A DNA stretch of 64,000 bases, taken from NCBI GenBank assembly GCA_028023455.1, contig JAQFVV010006274.1, positions 4,962,001 through 5,026,000 on the forward strand. Direction: 5' to 3'. A model generated the notes under the pieces. The model was not told the DNA's origin, ran no database searches, and worked only from the letters and a program-made list of their open reading frames with translations. This stretch comes from Epiperipatus broadwayi (taxonomy: Eukaryota; Onychophora; Udeonychophora; Euonychophora; Peripatidae). The position numbers and the translations under genes were made by a program. Positions 1-11,992 of this stretch are shown here, piece after piece (position 1 is the stretch's first letter; each line of letters begins with the position of its first letter).

Positions 1-1180
1 TGTTTGGATAGCGGCGGGCACATGTAAAATGGTCTGCAGGCGCCATGGTGCCTGAGGGCATAGGGTTGGGGAGCCCTGGTCTAACTAAACATATCTCATA
101 AATAACTTTTGATATGTAGCTTAACGACTCTATATATATAATTTAGATAAATAATTCCACATACATTCGTCATGCAAATAAAGTAAATAAATCTTTTTTT
201 AAAATTTATATTTTCTTATATAGATTAAACTTATGATAGCTTGCGTGGTTAGTTAACCGACAATTATGTAGCCCATCCTGGGATCAGTCAAGATTGTCTT
301 TTTGTTTGTAATTCGGGCAAATCATTATAAATTGCACACTTTATAAATGCGCTAGATTAATTGAAATGTCATTACGCCGCATCAAAATTCTTCATAACTT
401 ATTTGTAAATATTTATGCTCAAGTGCGAGTAAGCATAATATAACTTATTTGTAATATGAGGCTAATCACCATTTAATATAATTTAAATGTATATTTTTTT
501 ATTTCTATTTATTCGTTATTAAATATAATTTTAAAACTAAACATCTGGTCATTGCTCATTCTTTAGTTAATTGATTTTGTTAAATTTTAAACATCATGAT
601 GTAAGATCCCACTAAAGTTAAGCATAAGTGCTTGTCTGTTTTAAAATGTATATACGCATTTGTCATGATTTCCCCCTGAATGTCTTTGTTTCTCCGCAGT
701 GCGATGTTGGCCGGTGGTAAATTAAATATTCTAGTATCATTGGATTTGCTGCTCATAAGGAATTGAACCTGGAATCTGAGCATACAGGGTAGAGTTCATG
801 ATAGTTCCTGACATATGTATCTCGCACATGATTAGACTCGAGGTACTTTTGCCTAGATACTAGATCTTGTTATGTGGACAGACAATTTCAACCGGTACAG
901 TATCTCATATTTAATGCTGTATTCTGGTGTTTAAACTATTCTAAAATAATGAAATCCTTTATATCATTAAGATGCAAAAATACAAATACTTTTTAATTAA
1001 ATTACAAGCTTTACTTTGAAAATTCCCAAATTTTTAGATATTAATTTAATATAATTATAATACTATAACAGCAACAACCAATGCTCGCAAAGACTTGGTA
1101 TTTTTGTAATGCCTTTGATTGTTTTTTTTTTTAAAAAAAAGCTCGTTTGGATTGTAAATGCAAATATATTTAGTTCAAAA
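1..1180. other. AT-rich non-coding DNA with SINE-like scraps
   Basis: No gene is visible. The first 90 bases are markedly richer in G+C than the rest and look like the end of a dispersed repeat cut by the window edge. Around 690-905 the composition again becomes less AT-rich. Read on the minus strand, this part has a sequence close to a tRNA B-box (GGTTCAATTCC, about 764-774), which hints at a tRNA-derived SINE. The segment 825-905 resembles 20103-20180. The remainder is AT-rich filler with no supported feature. Confidence 0.4.
825..905. repeat. Short dispersed repeat, copy 1 (SINE-like tail)
   Basis: This segment shares the anchors 'atctcg', 'tcgaggtacttttgcc' and 'accggtaca(g/a)tat', in the same order and at similar spacing, with 20103-20180, where the anchor reads 'tcgaggtacttttaccc'. 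That shows the two stretches are copies of one dispersed repeat. The nearby B-box-like sequence suggests a tRNA-derived SINE, but no A-box could be placed convincingly, so the class remains an inference. Confidence 0.4.
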
Positions 1181-1697
1181 ATTCTTTGTTGACAAAAAAT
1201 GATATATATAAATAAATATAAAAATCTTAGATGTAAATTAGTAACATAAAAGATTATATATAAATATGGCAATATTAAAAACTTAGATTGAAAACGAATA
1301 AAAAAAAAGACAATTAAATGTTAGTAAATAATTGATTGTAAAAACAAATATATTCTTTGTTGACAAAAAATGATATATATAAATAAATATAAAAATCTTA
1401 GATGTAAATTAGTAACATAAAAGATTATATATAAATATGGCAATATTAAAAACTTAGATTGAAAACGAATAAAAAAAAAAGACAATTAAATGTTAGTAAA
1501 TAATTGATTGTAAAAACAAATATATTCTTTGTTGACAAAAAATGATATATATATAAATAAATATAAAAATCTTAGATGTAAATTAGTAACATAAAAGATT
1601 ATATATAAATATGGCAATATTAAAAACTTAGATTGAAAACGAATAAAAAAAAAGACAATTAAATGTTAGTAAATAATTGATTGTAAAAACAAATATA
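1181..1697. repeat. Tandem array, three units of about 171 bp
   Basis: Three consecutive copies start with 'attctttgttgac' at 1181, 1352 and 1524, giving periods of 171 and 172 bp. The copies are nearly identical; differences are mainly in A-runs and one extra TA step. Each unit ends in 'attgattgtaaaaacaaata'. A related stub ('attgtaaatgcaaatatat') lies just before unit 1. The unit length is close to one nucleosome repeat, as in many satellite DNAs. The very high identity implies recent amplification. Confidence 0.9.
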
Positions 1698-2764
1698 TAT
1701 AATCTCAAATGCTAACAATAATAAAAAAAATAAATCCATTTTTTAATTGCTTCATTAATCAAATATAATAATAAATCACCAAAAATCCATAAGTTTTATT
1801 TATGTATAATGTTTTGAATAGGGATGATATTCAAAATTTTAACAACAGGCGCACTAAAAAAAAAGACAGAAGATAAATAGATAATATTTATTATATTAAT
1901 ATTATTTTCAGTTTTATTGAGAGATTGACACACCCCAGATAGCAGAACATTTGAAATTGACAGGACTAAATTAACTAAATTATAACATATTAACGATATA
2001 ATTAAATGTAAAACTTATAATTTTTTTTGATTTTTATTTACAATTTATTTTATTTTATTTTTTTTAAAAAAGTGACAATCGTTTTATTATTTTGTGGGGT
2101 TCGTTTTAATAATAGGTACTGCCATACATGTGCATACCTGCTGAATATCAACCCTGGTTACATCTACTTAAAGTAAACAATGTTTATTATATTATTGTCA
2201 TATCTCATCTTGCCTTTAAAAAATGGACTAGTCCAGATTCCTTTTAATGGCAATCAGATTGAGCATTCATTGCTGTTAAACAATGCAGATAACACACAGC
2301 CAAGGGCAAGACAGGTTAATAGGCAATGATGCTCACTGAGCCCAAATGTTCCCATTAAAGTTGGGGATCTGGCAATAGTCAGCTTTTTTGAAAATCAGGT
2401 GGAGAATGACTGTTAAACTTGAAAGACGGTATACGTTCTCTGGAAAACAACTGTTAAACCTAAATAACAGTAGCTTCGTTATTTATATATGGTTGAAGGA
2501 AACTCCTGCTATTTAAGCTAATGGTTAACGCAGTGAAACTGTCACAACCAAAGTCAATTCGAAGAAAGCTGTAAATATAGCTGGAAAAGTCACCACCATA
2601 CCTACTCATGAGGCAGGGTGTCAAGTACAGCTGGAAGTAGATAGAGAAAATCTTTAAGGGCACATACAAACTGATCTTAAACAGTTCATATTAGAACTAG
2701 TAGCTATACCCGATAGACAGTAATAAGTGGAGTATAACCATCATTACTTAAATCAGTAAATACT
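1698..2764. other. Non-coding DNA
   Basis: AT-rich DNA with no recognisable gene. The part from about 2190 to 2700 is less AT-rich than its surroundings and looks like the body of an old dispersed repeat, but I could not match it to another copy in the window or to a known family. Short ORFs here are not convincing. Confidence 0.4.
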
Positions 2765-2776
2765 GTAAATACACCT

Positions 2777-3731
2777 GGGTCTCTTTTTATGCGGCTTTAT
2801 TTAACGCGATTTTGAAGTTACGCGATTCACGTTTCTCCGGAAGTCGAACTCCGATAATGCGCTATTACTTTAAATAATAAATTTTGTGTATATTAAAAGT
2901 AATATCACATTATTGAAATTTGACTTTCATCTTAGTAATTTCAATACTTTCAGTGCTTTATAATAGTAAGATTTTATGCAATAATGAAATTAAAATCATG
3001 ATTTCCACATTTTATGTATACCCACATTAAATTTTACAAGATTATAATGTAAATTTGTTTAAACATTGTGCGTGTTAATTTTGCATTTTAAATCACATTG
3101 TTTTTGCTTTTTAAAAAAGAATGTAATCAATTATTAATCATTTAGTGTGCGCAAGTTTATTTTTAAAAGGTGAGTAATAGCAGTGGGCACAATTAAAATT
3201 GAAAATTAAAAAATTAAAGACAAAAATAAGAATTTAATTTTTAGTTGTTAGATTAATTACTAATTACGTTGTCACAAGAAAACCATTAACACAACGTGAG
3301 AGTGACATTGGTGCTAGTTGTATTTCCTCTTTGAAGAATCTGATTTTTTTACCAGTTTGCAAACGAACCTGTTTATCGGCAAAAAGTGATAATAATTAAA
3401 ATGTGTATAAAAAAATGTAAATTGCTGTACTGTAAATTATGCATAAAAATATATTGTTTTGAATAAAATTAAATATTATAGTTAAAAAAAGTTTGTCTTG
3501 TATCAATTTTTTTCAAATTTGAAATTTTTTATTAGTCATATTTTATTTCCTTTTTTTTTTTTTTGCGCGAATTTTAAAGTAATATTACATTGGTGCTTTG
3601 CTTTTATGCGATTTTTAAAAAATCACAGTCCATATTCCCCCCCCCTTTTCAAGGTAAGTCACGTCTATTTTTGCGCAATTTTGTTTGTGCGTATTTTCTG
3701 AGGAACCTATCTATCGCGTAAAACGAGACCC
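2777..3731. mobile_element. Probable non-autonomous DNA transposon with terminal inverted repeats
   Basis: The left end reads GGGTCTCTTTTTATGCGG. The right end, on the opposite strand, reads GGGTCTCGTTTTACGCGA, so the ends form an inverted repeat of about 17 bp with two or three mismatches. Looser inverted similarity (TACAYYT, TGTAAAY) extends about 12-20 bp further outward, so the true ends may be near 2765 and 3748. Internal 'tgcg/cgcg' motifs cluster near both ends. No transposase is present, so this would be a deletion derivative or MITE-like copy of about 1 kb. I could not fix a target-site duplication, so the superfamily is undetermined. Confidence 0.6.
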
Positions 3732-3748
3732 AAATGTACATGTTTACA

Positions 3749-6700
3749 TATTCTGTAATAAATATATTACTAAAATATATGTATACTCATTTGTATTTAT
3801 ATGTGAAATCCAGATTAAACACAACAATTATCTTTGTTTTTTTAAATATACAAATTATAAATAATATATTTTAAAAGCAATACAAAAATCAATATAAGTA
3901 ATTGATTTTCAACTTACTCATTTATATTAATTCATAATGATTATTTGGTAGTATATCTTTTACCTTAGTTTCTTTAGGTTGTTTAAAATTTCCAGGAATA
4001 AGTTGACATAATTCTTTGATATTTGTATTTATTCCATGATGTCTCATTCTGTAAAATATAATTTTTAAAAAAATATTATAAGCACAAATATCCTCCTTTT
4101 TCTTTCTTTCAATTTTTAAGTGGTTTGTGATAATATTATAAATAAAATAAAGCTAAAAATAAAACAAATGTATAATAAAATAAAAAATATAATTTATTAA
4201 ATAAAAAGTATTAGATAAAAGTCTACCATTTAGATAAATAGCTAAATAAAAAGATAATAAAAAAGTTATATGTGAAAAATACCATTCTTCTTCAAATATT
4301 TTCAATTATTTTAAGAGCATTTGTCTGATGAATTAAATCTTGAATAGCAAAATTATAGTAACATATTAATAAAAAATGTTTTTTATCACAACTAAACATT
4401 ACTATCTATAACTGAAAATGAAACAAGCACTTACAAGCCAAACATTTGTTCAATAAGTAACAGTAAACTACAGTATTGATATCACATTCTGTAATACTTA
4501 TTTTCTGGACTGCATTAACTTCAAGCTAAAATATGATTTATGACCAGTAATTATTAAAACAGATGATAATAATTTCTAAAAAAAAGTATCAGCTACTAAA
4601 GCAGATAAGTAAATGTTTGGCTGAGAGGTTTTAAATTTTTTTAAAAAGATGCATATTTAAATAAATACTTCATTCTATCATTTAACTAGTTGGAAAAGAA
4701 AGCAAATTGTTTACTGCTATAATCTCTCAAGATATTTTAGAATTAATATGTGATGGCTGCAAAATTCTGTTTACCAGATATTCATATATATTATAATGTT
4801 AATTCTGGTCAATAGAAGCAGCAAAATGTACAAGTAAAATAATGAGACTATTCTTATGAGAAAAAAAAGACTAGTAGTTGATTAACTAAAGATCATTCTT
4901 CATATAAATGTTCATTTGCTTTAGCTACTGAACATTCCAGATGTTGCACATCGAAGAGTATGTTCTCATAGCTATAAGGGAGATATTCTATGGATAGTGT
5001 GTGTGGCAATAATTCCATATATTTTATCAGCAAGTGATATGTATAAAGTACTATAGTGGTACACTAATCAATATAATTAAATTTTATGAAATAACAATTT
5101 TACTCTGTTTTTCTGCAATAATTATAATGGTTCAAAAAATGTTAAAACATTTTAAATAACAAAACAGGTTTGAATTTGTAATAAAATAAATTTATTTAAA
5201 ATTAATTATTTTCAATACTGAGAAGTAGCATAATCATAGCATTATGTGACTAAAGAAACTTGAGATCTAGATTTAAAGGTACATTTGAATATTAAATAAT
5301 AGATTAGCATAAAATTGAATTACTTTAAATTAGCACTTCATCTTCCATACAAGTCTGAGTATAAAGAGTATTTCCATTACTTTAAGTAAATTAAAATATA
5401 ATTATAAATTTTCACATCTTGTGTATATTTTTCCTTTTATTTAATAGATAATTTATTTTGCTCTTTTTCCTACTTAAAAAAAAATGGGAGAAAAGTTTTT
5501 ATCTCGTTTTAATATTTTTCAACTTCATTTACATAGCAAAGCTTTTGTTGTATTTATAAATCTTTTTGAGGACATCTCCATAATGAATTTAAAATATCTT
5601 ATTTTTAATAAATGAAAAATTAACCAAATGAATATAACATGTTATTTTGCAAAATTGTGACATGTAACTTTGGCATTGCCACTATAACTGTTATAATATA
5701 TACCAATTCTAATATATACACATTGAGACAATATGCTCAAATGTGTGGTAGCCAGTTAAATAAAAAATAACATGGTTATTTAAAACAATAAATATCAGTA
5801 TTAAAATGGCAAAATCAGAGAAAGCTGAACAAACAAAATAATAGATAATCAAGATAATAAATGAATTAAATATATGATTATCAATAATTAAAAGGTGTGC
5901 TTAATTGGTTATAATTTGAAAGTTATATTGCTTATTTTTGATAATAAAACTGCAATTAATGACTTAAATTTAAGTGACAAATTAATAATCAATTCTACAT
6001 TATTTAATCATTTTGAAAAAAAAAATGTAATGAAAATATAAAAATAAAATAAAAAGATAGAATGAATTATAGATTTATTAATTGTGTAAATATATTTTTT
6101 TCTTTCAATCATCTGCTTTTTATAATTTTGAAATCAATGCCATAAAAATATATTTTTTAAAATAGATCTATTGTCTTTTGATCTGCCATATAATCATGCT
6201 ATAGTATTTTCAGCATAGAAAGTTTTTTTAAAAAAAATTTGAAATGAAAAATACTATTTTTGTACATATAAAGTTTTGATCTTCTGCCATTCACCTAAAC
6301 TTTTGTTACTAGCCCTATCTATGCTGGGCTTAAACCCACTTAAAATAACTAAATAAGAGCACTATCATGGCTATATGCATCATCATATATATATTTACAT
6401 ACAAACAGATACTGTTAATATCAATTATATTAAAATATTACGGCAGATAAATTTCAATTTGCAATTAAAAATATTTATATTATAGATTTCATTATATAAT
6501 GGTCAATTTATTAATTTATTTTTCTATAAAATTACATGTATATGTATAATCCACCCTATATAGTGATACATATATAGGATGGCATGATTTAGCTTTGTTA
6601 AAAGTTTTAGTTCTAGTAAATTAAAAGTAAAACAGATGTAAACAAATTAACATTAAGCCACTGCACCTTCGGGAAAATCAGTTTAAATTTAGTAAATTAA

Positions 6701-6990
6701 TTTGTTTACAACCAACTGTTGTATAAGTAGTCACTAGACTGGCACTATTCAAACTCCTGTTGGGATTTTGGATACTTTGCAAAAAATTAAACAAAAGTTT
6801 AAAATCACTTTTAAAATCTAAAATATTAAATTAACATCTAATGCTGATGTGTTCTCAGGCAATAATAAATTGTCAATAACCAGGTGGCTGAAATGAATAT
6901 TATATAAATAGACCATATTTTGAATTAGACCCACATCAACTTTTGAAAAAGAACTTGCCATCAGAATCCACATCGCTTGAAATTTTGATA
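3749..6990. other. Non-coding AT-rich DNA
   Basis: More than 3 kb with no gene, RNA gene or classifiable element. The only notable local structure is a near-perfect hairpin at about 6551-6582, where 'ccaccctatata' faces 'tatataggatgg'. The rest is AT-rich filler with poly-A/T runs. Confidence 0.5.
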
Positions 6991-6999
6991 TGTCTGACT

Positions 7000-7520
7000 A
7001 AGGATGGCAACATTTTGCTGCTTCTCTATGGGAGAATGGGGAGTTACTGCCATTCTATGCACCTAACAATCTGACCATCATAAGGATGAAATTCTCCATC
7101 AATAGCCTGTCACCAAAAAAATATGTCATGAACTTGCCCAGAAAAGAATGCCACCATGCCTGAAGTCCAAATATGCCTACATCACCAGCTGCAATGAAAA
7201 ATCGGTAATATCATTCCAAAACTGCAGAGCTCTGAGTCAATTAATATTTAATTTTCAAAACTCTTAATTTAAAAGCTAGCTAAATGTAAATCAAGAAATA
7301 ATTGAACGTTCAAATTAATGTTAACCTTAAACTATGTCTAAATTAATTAACCTTTTAATTATGTAGCTTGCCTATCAACACTTGTAATTTCTACTCTATT
7401 TAAACCAAACCAATGTTTTACATAATCCTTATTTCTCTATCACTGCAGTTGTGCCTATACCTTTTCTCCACATTTACTTTTAAAATGTATTTCATATATT
7501 TATTACATGCCAATGCTTCA
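7000..7520 (+). repeat. Unrecognised dispersed repeat with coding-like content, copy 1
   Basis: Diverged partner of 22869-23390. Shared blocks include 'agcctg(t/c)c', 'cttgcccag / cctgcccaat', the end of the open frame before 'ggtaat/ggtaaa', 'tgcagagctct', 'aa(c)gttcaaattaat', 'cttgcct', and 'gcctat' followed by a pyrimidine-rich stretch. From about 6999 to 7162 one plus-strand frame is open for some 53 codons, and the composition is less AT-rich than the flanks. The frame then hits stops before the shared 'CGGTAA' position. I do not recognise the peptide. This could be a decayed mobile-element or gene fragment. Confidence 0.5.
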
Positions 7521-10500
7521 AAACGAGCCTTTAAATTCAGTAAAATTTAGCAGAGATATAATTTAAAATATCTTCATTTAATTATCTTTATTAATGTTGC
7601 CAACTACACGTGCTGTTTCAAAATCCTACCTTATAATAATAATGAACCGCCATGTGCTCATTATTATTGATTATTTGTTTATTATATAAATGCATAATGT
7701 GGTTTGCTTCTAAATTTGATTTATGATTTTAATTATTGTTATAAGTAATAGATTAGCCTTAGGAGCATTTATAATATATATTTGTTAATCTATTATTAAA
7801 CCCCTCCAAATATATCTTTCACTCCTTAATTAATTAATAAGATGTAGATTAAAGCTATTTAAACAAGATTGATAATATAATTTATCCCTTAATTAACTTA
7901 AATACAACACTATTTAAAAATTGACTCCTATTAGCCAAACCATTAAAGCTGTCATTAGAGCACAGTTAACTTTGAAATATATATCATTTATTGTGCTGCA
8001 GTATCATTAAGTCCTTTATGCTTTGCTACATATTTTAAATGGGACCATGATTAGACCATCCCATTCTACTATTTCGGATTGTGGCATCAAGATTATCCCT
8101 GAGTTAAGGCCAGATCATTGAGTAAGCCACTCCATTCCTGAACTTCAACGCTCCTATCATTAGCAGCAAGATGCTCAGTCACAGAATACCATGCATGAGT
8201 TACAAGAACCCCTCAAGAGTTATCCATCTGCAGGGCAATTTTATTAGTATTATTTTGCCAGTGCTATAGCATATATTGGTGGTCTAAAGTAGCCAGGTCT
8301 CCCGATTAATTAAATATTCAGCATTGATCTGAAACCACATTTTGGCAACTAGTTTAAATCTACATGAGTGAGCTTATTTATGCACTCACACCTTGGATAG
8401 AAATATATACATTTTTATAATACTATAATGAATCATCTGTCCAGGGCTAATAAAATTACTTATCAAATAGCAACCCACAATGTTAAGATAGGATTTGGCA
8501 TTCTCATTATAAGCATAATCTCAGTTACTGCACGCACACATGTTGATTTAATATGTAAAGATAAGATTGACATGATACTGTCTTATCCACTATGATGCCT
8601 GCACATTGGTTTCATATGTATTTCTCTTAGACTAATTTCAATCCAGTTCCATCTTAGTTATTATATTACATATGAGTGATATATGCATTATTGTTAATTT
8701 ACAGATATTACCTCCACCATCATGATATCAGTCTATTTAAATCCTTTTAGTCAATTTTATATTGAGTCAGACCTTGAGTCTCACGTTTCTCCCTATCTTA
8801 TGCCAGCCGTGAAGAAATGGAGACCAAGTGTAACCTCAAATGTCATTTGTAGAGTGTTAAGTCACAGAGTACTTGTAAATAAATTGGAGCTTGGTCAGAT
8901 TTGGGACTTCACCATCCCACTCTGATAAGCTTTGGTCTATTTGCCTGAATTCTGTTGCGTGAATGTACAAATCTGACCGTTACACAATATATATGAATAT
9001 TCAAACTATTTAAAAACGTGAAAAATAAGCTAGATTAACATAGACTAAATTTTAATAATAATATACAAGGGGGAGAAATATTTTTCCCAAAAATTATACA
9101 CTAAGCTTAATATCTATACAAAGTTATTTATTCTACCAATGTCATTAATAATAAACAAACATTATTCATTTGAATAGTTATGTATAACTCTAAATATAAC
9201 CGAATCAGCAAGATCTCAGGTTATCCTCAAAAATTTAATATTATCTCAAGATATTCTCATACTTATACCAAGTATGTACATTTATATGTAATTGATGTAT
9301 ATCTTTTCTAATGCAACTTCATGTGTGTTGTGTTCAAATAAGGCTACTAAGTTCTTAACTCTTATTCATTTTGTTTAGATCAAATAATTGTCTCAGAATT
9401 CTTAATGAAATATAATTACTATTCTGAAAATTATTACACTCCGCGATTTTAAAATGATCTACCCTTGACATGACTAAATAACAGGGATTTTATTGTATAT
9501 ACTCATATCTCTGCAAATTCAATATTAAAATGGAAATGGTACAAATAAATTGAATAAAAAAATTACTTCTTAAAATAAAATGTAAATGTGACCATGTTTA
9601 TTTATAAGACATAGATGATGATGATTTTTAGTTAATAAGTCATATAATAAAAAATATAACAATTAATTTATTATTTATAAAACTATAAAAAAATATTTAG
9701 ACAAACATAATCTTAATGACAATAAGTTCTTTGAAGAGATTGTAAATTATATTGCATTGCTATGCTTAATAAATACATTCTACTTTGTGTAATATCAAAA
9801 ATGTGATGTGACAACAAACACTCTATTGAAGAAGGTTGTATAGTGCTTATTCAATCTAAGCGTTAACTACAAATAAAACGCAAGACGGTTTTATTGAATC
9901 CCTAAGTACATCAACAATAATAACCTCTTTTTATAGGCACCAGATTTATTGCTTAATCCTCTCCTGAACAAGTAAAGCATTACTTTAATGAGACTTGGCT
10001 ACACCATATTGTAGAGAGTAGACCTTAATTAAAGAATAATATTTGTGGTTAGTAATGCCATACTTTTCATTAACTCATATGAGCACATTTTAAAAAAAAT
10101 AAGGATAATCTTATAACTATTTAATTGTTTCTTCTAGCTATCTTTTATTATGAAAAATATTAGGTTGATTTAAAGAATAAATAAAACATATGAGAAATTA
10201 ACTATTAACTTGGATTTAGCATATTTTACCTTAGTTTAAAATATAACACAAATGACCGTTGATGGTAGAATTACAAACTCACATTTAAACTCAATTTCAA
10301 TGATAAACACAAAGTATTAATTACCTGTATCTTCCTTATGATATTTCCTTCTTGGAAAACTTTTATTAAACCATAATAATAAGAACTTTAAAATATCAAA
10401 ATAATTAAACAAATTAATTAACTATAGAATTAAAAACAAATTATAATCTAGTCATTAAATAAAAATCCAAGAAACTTTATCCAGGCACACTTTAAATATT

Positions 10501-10950
10501 TCCAATTGGATAAAAAATCATTTGACATTTTATAATATAATAACCTTCCACTAAAATGAATTTAATACATAAATCCATTTATGACATAATTAATTTTGAA
10601 GGCTGAGCTTTTATACAGAAATTCACTAAAATTGATACAATAACATACCAATTATTTGATGCAGTAATTAATCCTTGAAAGAAATAGCTTTTGTAAATTA
10701 TAACATCTCTAGGCATATTTAAGAAGATATGATACCGATGAATATAAATCCAGTATCTTTTGGATTACTGTATTCATTGCAGTATCAAATAAAATATTAA
10801 TCCATAATTTAAATTAGTTTTCACAGCAGCATTTTCACCAATATAATATGCAGATTCATTAATCCATTGCCTCAAGTGAATTTTATATTATTCAACTGGA
10901 GTTCAGGTCATTTCACAAATGTGAGAACAAGCTATTTAATAATCTATCAA
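7521..10950. other. Non-coding AT-rich DNA
   Basis: No supported gene. Two less AT-rich patches (about 8040-8300 and 8710-8960) look like old dispersed repeats. The second contains an open frame of 67 codons (8722-8925) with no recognisable motif. The rest is AT-rich filler. Confidence 0.4.
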
Positions 10951-11418
10951 CTTAAAACAGGCAAAACTCACTATATATATTGCCACATACAGCAAGCTAG
11001 AGTAATTAATGGATGCCAAAAGGCTTGTGCATAAAATTCCCATCTAGTGCCTACTCATCTAATATCCCCAGACTAGTTTCTGCTTATGGCCTTCATCAGT
11101 GAGGAGCCTTGGATCTGAGAGCACTGCACCTAGATCTTAGGATCTAATGCAACCCTCCAGGAACCACCTTTTATCTCCATTTAACTACAAAACTATGAGT
11201 CTTAAACTGAAAACACCTTAATGTTTTCAATCCAAGCCCATTAGCTTATATAGTCATATGTGTCTGAACCCACTTCAGTACCCATACATTTTGGTGTCTT
11301 TGGTTCTTTAATAACCATAGCCACCACCATCCTATTAGGCAGGATTGGTTTTAAGCCAATAAACATCACATGCTTTTGTATAACTGTTGTTAAAACAGGC
11401 AAAACTCACTATATATTG
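10951..11418 (-). mobile_element. Small hammerhead-ribozyme element, copy 1
   Basis: The core 10974-11257 is shared with 13098-13386 at high identity. The copy is framed by a direct repeat of 'aaaacaggcaaaactcac' followed by 'tatata' (10957-10978 and 11393-11415). 11345-11418 also matches, inverted, the sequence next to copy 2 (13429-13500). The core carries a hammerhead ribozyme on the minus strand (11065-11105). No protein is encoded. Small repeated units with type I hammerheads are known in animals as retrozymes and as parts of Penelope-like elements. Which of these this is, or whether it is new, cannot be settled here. Confidence 0.7.
11065..11105 (-). ncRNA. Type I hammerhead ribozyme (copy 1)
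   Basis: On the minus strand all hammerhead parts occur in order. Stem I is TCCTCA (11100-11105) pairing with TGGGGA (11065-11070), with one G-U pair. The conserved core is CTGATGA (11093-11099). Stem II and its loop are AGGCCATAAGCA, slightly weakened by a missing C relative to copy 2. Then come GAAA and a self-complementary stem III ACTAGT. The cleavage triplet is GTC, immediately before stem I closes. A stem III this short is usually active as a dimer, as in retrozyme and Penelope-type hammerheads. Confidence 0.75.
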
Positions 11419-11940
11419 TCCCAAGGCCAAATTGGCACATGTATATAAAATAATTTTGTCGTAAAAAAAATTATTAAAACAAAAAAAATCTTTCACAAAA
11501 GAGTTTGAAATAAAAGTTGAAAAATCATTGATTTAAAGTGGGAAGGGGGTTTTCTTAAAGTTAAACTGAAGGTTTTATAAAAAGGAAGTAAAGAGTTTAT
11601 TATTATTAGTGAAATACAATTTAAAAGCTTTAAAAAAATATATGAATCTCTTCATTTAAATTAAAGAAGAAAAATAATCTTAAAACTAGTTTTGAGGTGT
11701 AGAGTAAAATTATATATGTGTGTGCGAATGTAAAAAAAATGTATCAGTATTAAACATTATAAATAAATGAAAAATGTATTTAAAAAAAAAAAACACAGCG
11801 GTGCGCTACTAATTAAAGAGATGAAAACAACACGTTTTGAAATAGCTACTACTAATTAAAGAATCAATCAAAAAACATGTTGTCTTAGGATTAATTGCTA
11901 AAGAATTTCGACAACAGATATTTGCTGGAGGATATCAAAA
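11419..11940. other. Non-coding AT-rich DNA
   Basis: Nothing supported beyond A-rich runs. Two similar short stretches ('ctactaattaaag' at about 11806 and 11850) form a local imperfect duplication. Confidence 0.4.
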
Positions 11941-11957
11941 GGAAAACACTTCATCGG

Positions 11958-11992
11958 TATAAATACGGAATATTTTATCGGACAATCAGTTA
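11958..11992 (+). promoter_or_regulatory. Candidate TATA/Inr core promoter
   Basis: A consensus TATA box, TATAAATA (11958-11965, in the context GGTATAAATAC), is followed at the canonical distance by an initiator-like TCAGTT (11986-11991), whose A lies 30 bp from the first T of the TATA box. This is the classical spacing for an animal RNA polymerase II promoter. Downstream, a strong 5' splice site consensus (CCG|GTAAGATA, about 12272) could close a first exon of about 280 nt. No long reading frame starts in that exon, so the transcript may be non-coding, or the exon may be 5' untranslated. Confidence 0.4.

Noticed and set aside
4324-4340. CTGATGA as a further hammerhead core
   Set aside because: No GAAA, stem II or stem I partner around it.
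6551-6582. Hairpin as an RNA gene or terminator
   Set aside because: AT-rich near-palindrome without conserved partner copies or any transcription context.
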